Shown here: positions 61,836 through 64,000 of the stretch, piece after piece | Numbering within the stretch: the first letter of the stretch is position 1 | Layout: each line of letters opens with the position of its first letter | Source: Gyromitra esculenta | Lineage: Eukaryota; Ascomycota; Pezizomycetes; Pezizales; Discinaceae | Assembly (NCBI GenBank): GCA_038503075.1 | Contig: JBCAML010000002.1 | Span: 1,798,001-1,862,000, forward strand | DNA: 64,000 nt | Direction: 5' to 3' | The notes under the pieces: generated by a model | Seen by the model: only the letters and a program-made list of their open reading frames with translations | The model's database searches: none | What the model was told of the DNA's origin: nothing | Translations under genes and position numbers: made by a program

Positions 61836-64000
61836 ATGGAATTGGGGTTTTCAATTAGCGCTGGCCCCCTCAGCCAAATCAGTGTTTCCGTTGTTAGCAT
61901 CGAACTAGCCGTCCAACTCGCCACCGGGGCATATGGATGGTGGAAAGCAAGAGATAGAGGAAGCTCCATGCTAGGGCTTGTGCAGTCCAAAAGATGTCAG
62001 ATATCAACAACGACCACTTTCAACTTGCTAAGATACGTCGATAGGCGCAGGGATAGCTTGATCCGTGGGGTCGCAAGAAATCCGGATGGCGTTCTTTCGT
62101 GTGTCACCATGCCCAATGCTTCCACTGCATCCTCTGGTGACAAAGGGCTCGTCTGTTTGAGAGCAGTTGTATGCGCTTTGTTATGCTTTTACGGTTCTAC
62201 AACGACTGTGGATATATTGGTTGGTGCACTTCCAGGCACATTATACACCTCAGATCAGGAGGGAGGAGACGAGTCGATAGAAGGAGCTTTGGTCTCCTCT
62301 CTACGACAATACGTGAAAGCTGCAGCATCAGAGGAGGATAGTGATAACCTACGTCAAAAGCTACTAGACACCGTGGATTCGAAACTGGGCAATGTAACAG
62401 GGGCAACAAGTAAAGATGTCTTTGAGTGCGACAATTTTCTCGAATCCGATGTTCAGAATTTTATCGGAGCCTTAAGATGGATTTTGACACCTGTCCTCAA
62501 ACGAGATCAACGTGTCTATCCAACACGATCTTTGAAGGTGTGGGCTTTGGCGTTGATAATGGCGCAACTCGGGTTTGAAGTAACAGCTTCGATGCACGCT
62601 GTTTCCTCCAAAACTGATTACCAAGGTCATGTCGAGGACGTTGGCTACCAAGCAACATACCCGGAAATTATTCTTGTTACAGCGAGTGTCGGTCCGACAG
62701 ATCCTTGCAGTGTCGGTGGGACCCAGAAACGATCATCTCCGGACTCCAACCCACGCATTGGTTCGATTCGCTCAATTCCCTGGATAGCTTTCCGTCATCT
62801 TCAGGACAACGGAGGTCTCGCAACCCCAAGTTATCTTTCCGAGGTCTGGGATTTTACTTTTGAGTATGTATTTGATCTATTGAAGCCTGTCCGGCCAGAT
62901 AAAAGCTCAAGTGGTCTCAATATGGTCCTTGAGTTTACCGAATCCGCTCTTCAGAGCTTCGGAAAAGATTTGCATCCAAAATTGGCACACATAGATAAAC
63001 GCTCGAAATTTTGGGAGGACTTCCAGTGGCTTACTTTCATTACCTTTCGCCCACTTCAGAAGTTTGCTACAGCAAAGGGAAAAACAGCTATCTGGAACGA
63101 GAGAGATATCCTTAGTCAATTCAAAGGTTCGACCTTCGAGTACTCATCTCTGCCCAGCACGGATATCTTGGACGACTGGTACATTACCAGAGCAGTTGTC
63201 CTAGCGACGATTTATGCTGTCTGTTGTAAATGGCTTTGCGTTGACGATGCTCCCGAATCCATGCTCGACACGGAAATCGCTTTTTGCCCTGATTATATCC
63301 GTCGTGGCAACTTAGTCTCATGGACTTCTTTGGGCCCGTTCTCTTTTATGCTACTTCCACCGAATCGACCCGCGCGTGGATTCTGGGCTGAAATGGATCA
63401 CAAAAACTGGTTTCAGATGATTGTCAGAGTCTTTTCCGGAGTTCCAGTCGATCGAGCTTTAGAGGCCAGAGCACAGCGAAATTTAGACGTAAGAGATCTT
63501 ACTTTCCTATCAGTACTTGGGTTTCAAAAGAATGGGGTTGTCATGCTTCCCAACCTCTTGGTTTATCCATCGGGAAATTCAGAAAAATGGTTTCAGTATC
63601 ACATACGAGTCGGACAGCTATTGGATATGCCACTTGAAGAGGACGGATTTATATGCGCCGCGAATGGACCTCCGAGGATATCAAGCCAAGAGGTTTGGAC
63701 ACCCGAACAATCTTATGAATACCAAGTCGTCGACAACTCTCCCCCTGATACAGTTATCCGTATTGATCCAGAGCCGTGGTGGGAATCCGACGAGCGAACT
63801 ATAGTCTTTCGTGCTAGGGTTGGGGGCACAGTGAAAGCCGTATTCAGCCCAGCAATCTTAATGCAAAAAAATCACGTGGCCTCAGTAGCAGATTGCAAAT
63901 GCCTAGTTCCGAAGCCCTCGATTCAACTTGACAAAGTAGCTTACGTCCTCCGGGTTTCCGAGTTCCTTCTTCATGCATCAAAAAATATTCAAACTTATAA
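61836..64000 (+). CDS. Long unrecognised protein, runs off the window
   Basis: An uninterrupted frame opens at ATG 61836 and has no stop through position 64000 (721 codons, 3' end missing). The N-terminus (MELGFSISAGPLSQISVSVV) may be a hydrophobic-amphipathic helix. A second hydrophobic stretch, LRAVVCALLCFYGSTTTVDI, lies near residues 105-125 and a third, VWALALIMAQLGFEV, near 235-250. The rest is mixed and Trp/Phe-containing, with clear protein character (TFEYSSLPSTDILDDWYITR; FWAEMDHKNWFQMIVRVFSG). Codon use is even and there are no introns over 2.1 kb, unlike the other genes here. I do not recognise a domain. It may belong to a lineage-specific fungal family. Function unknown. Confidence 0.75.
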   Translation, partial: MELGFSISAGPLSQISVSVVSIELAVQLATGAYGWWKARDRGSSMLGLVQSKRCQISTTTTFNLLRYVDRRRDSLIRGVARNPDGVLSCVTMPNASTASSGDKGLVCLRAVVCALLCFYGSTTTVDILVGALPGTLYTSDQEGGDESIEGALVSSLRQYVKAAASEEDSDNLRQKLLDTVDSKLGNVTGATSKDVFECDNFLESDVQNFIGALRWILTPVLKRDQRVYPTRSLKVWALALIMAQLGFEVTASMHAVSSKTDYQGHVEDVGYQATYPEIILVTASVGPTDPCSVGGTQKRSSPDSNPRIGSIRSIPWIAFRHLQDNGGLATPSYLSEVWDFTFEYVFDLLKPVRPDKSSSGLNMVLEFTESALQSFGKDLHPKLAHIDKRSKFWEDFQWLTFITFRPLQKFATAKGKTAIWNERDILSQFKGSTFEYSSLPSTDILDDWYITRAVVLATIYAVCCKWLCVDDAPESMLDTEIAFCPDYIRRGNLVSWTSLGPFSFMLLPPNRPARGFWAEMDHKNWFQMIVRVFSGVPVDRALEARAQRNLDVRDLTFLSVLGFQKNGVVMLPNLLVYPSGNSEKWFQYHIRVGQLLDMPLEEDGFICAANGPPRISSQEVWTPEQSYEYQVVDNSPPDTVIRIDPEPWWESDERTIVFRARVGGTVKAVFSPAILMQKNHVASVADCKCLVPKPSIQLDKVAYVLRVSEFLLHASKNIQTY

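Overview
The window looks like nuclear DNA of a filamentous ascomycete. The signs are genes broken by many short introns (mostly 50-150 nt, with GTATGT/GTAAGT/GTTAGT-type donors, CTAAC/CTGAC-like branch sites and YAG acceptors), a fused ARG5,6-type arginine gene, a Zn2Cys6 transcription factor, fungal GH76 and GH10 glycosidases and a fungal-type mitochondrial methylcitrate pathway. A Pezizomycete is a reasonable guess from the wide AT-rich spacers between genes, but this is inference. I see no phage, CRISPR or bacterial operon structure.

Layout. 0.6-12 kb: MFS transporter, mitochondrial 2-methylisocitrate lyase, tRNA-Thr(CGT), a membrane-anchored aspartic-protease-like protein that has lost a catalytic Asp, and a GPI-type GH76 mannosidase, all on the minus strand. 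12.9-13.8 kb: an unrecognised spliced gene. 14.9-22.8 kb, plus strand: synaptobrevin/SNC1-like v-SNARE, the ARG5,6 precursor and mitochondrial 2-methylcitrate synthase, with a tRNA-like cloverleaf at 20.9 kb. 23.5-26.4 kb: a decayed block with a broken H-type-lectin gene and a broken EutQ-like cupin gene. 28.5-31.3 kb: Zn2Cys6 regulator. 31.3-37.5 kb: a gene-poor stretch holding a small inverted-repeat element. 37.5-42.1 kb: APC-family permease and an AKR13-type aldo-keto reductase. 42.1-47.1 kb: gene-poor. 47.1-53.1 kb: secreted GH10 xylanase, pyroglutamyl peptidase I and mitochondrial 2-methylcitrate dehydratase (PrpD). 54.8-60.4 kb: a small one-helix membrane protein, a short-chain dehydrogenase and a glutamine-synthetase-fold enzyme. 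61.8 kb to the end: a long uninterrupted reading frame of unknown function that leaves the window.

The genes are mostly independent housekeeping and degradative functions. The strongest functional link is that all three dedicated enzymes of the methylcitrate cycle (propionyl-CoA detoxification) lie in one 50-kb stretch, interleaved with unrelated genes. Other notable signals are a palindromic 8-mer (TACATGTA) present at least 16 times, almost all outside genes; three short inverted-repeat elements; a GC-AG intron; and the two neighbouring pseudogenes. Exon boundaries are given where I could splice them in frame by eye; none has been checked against transcripts.
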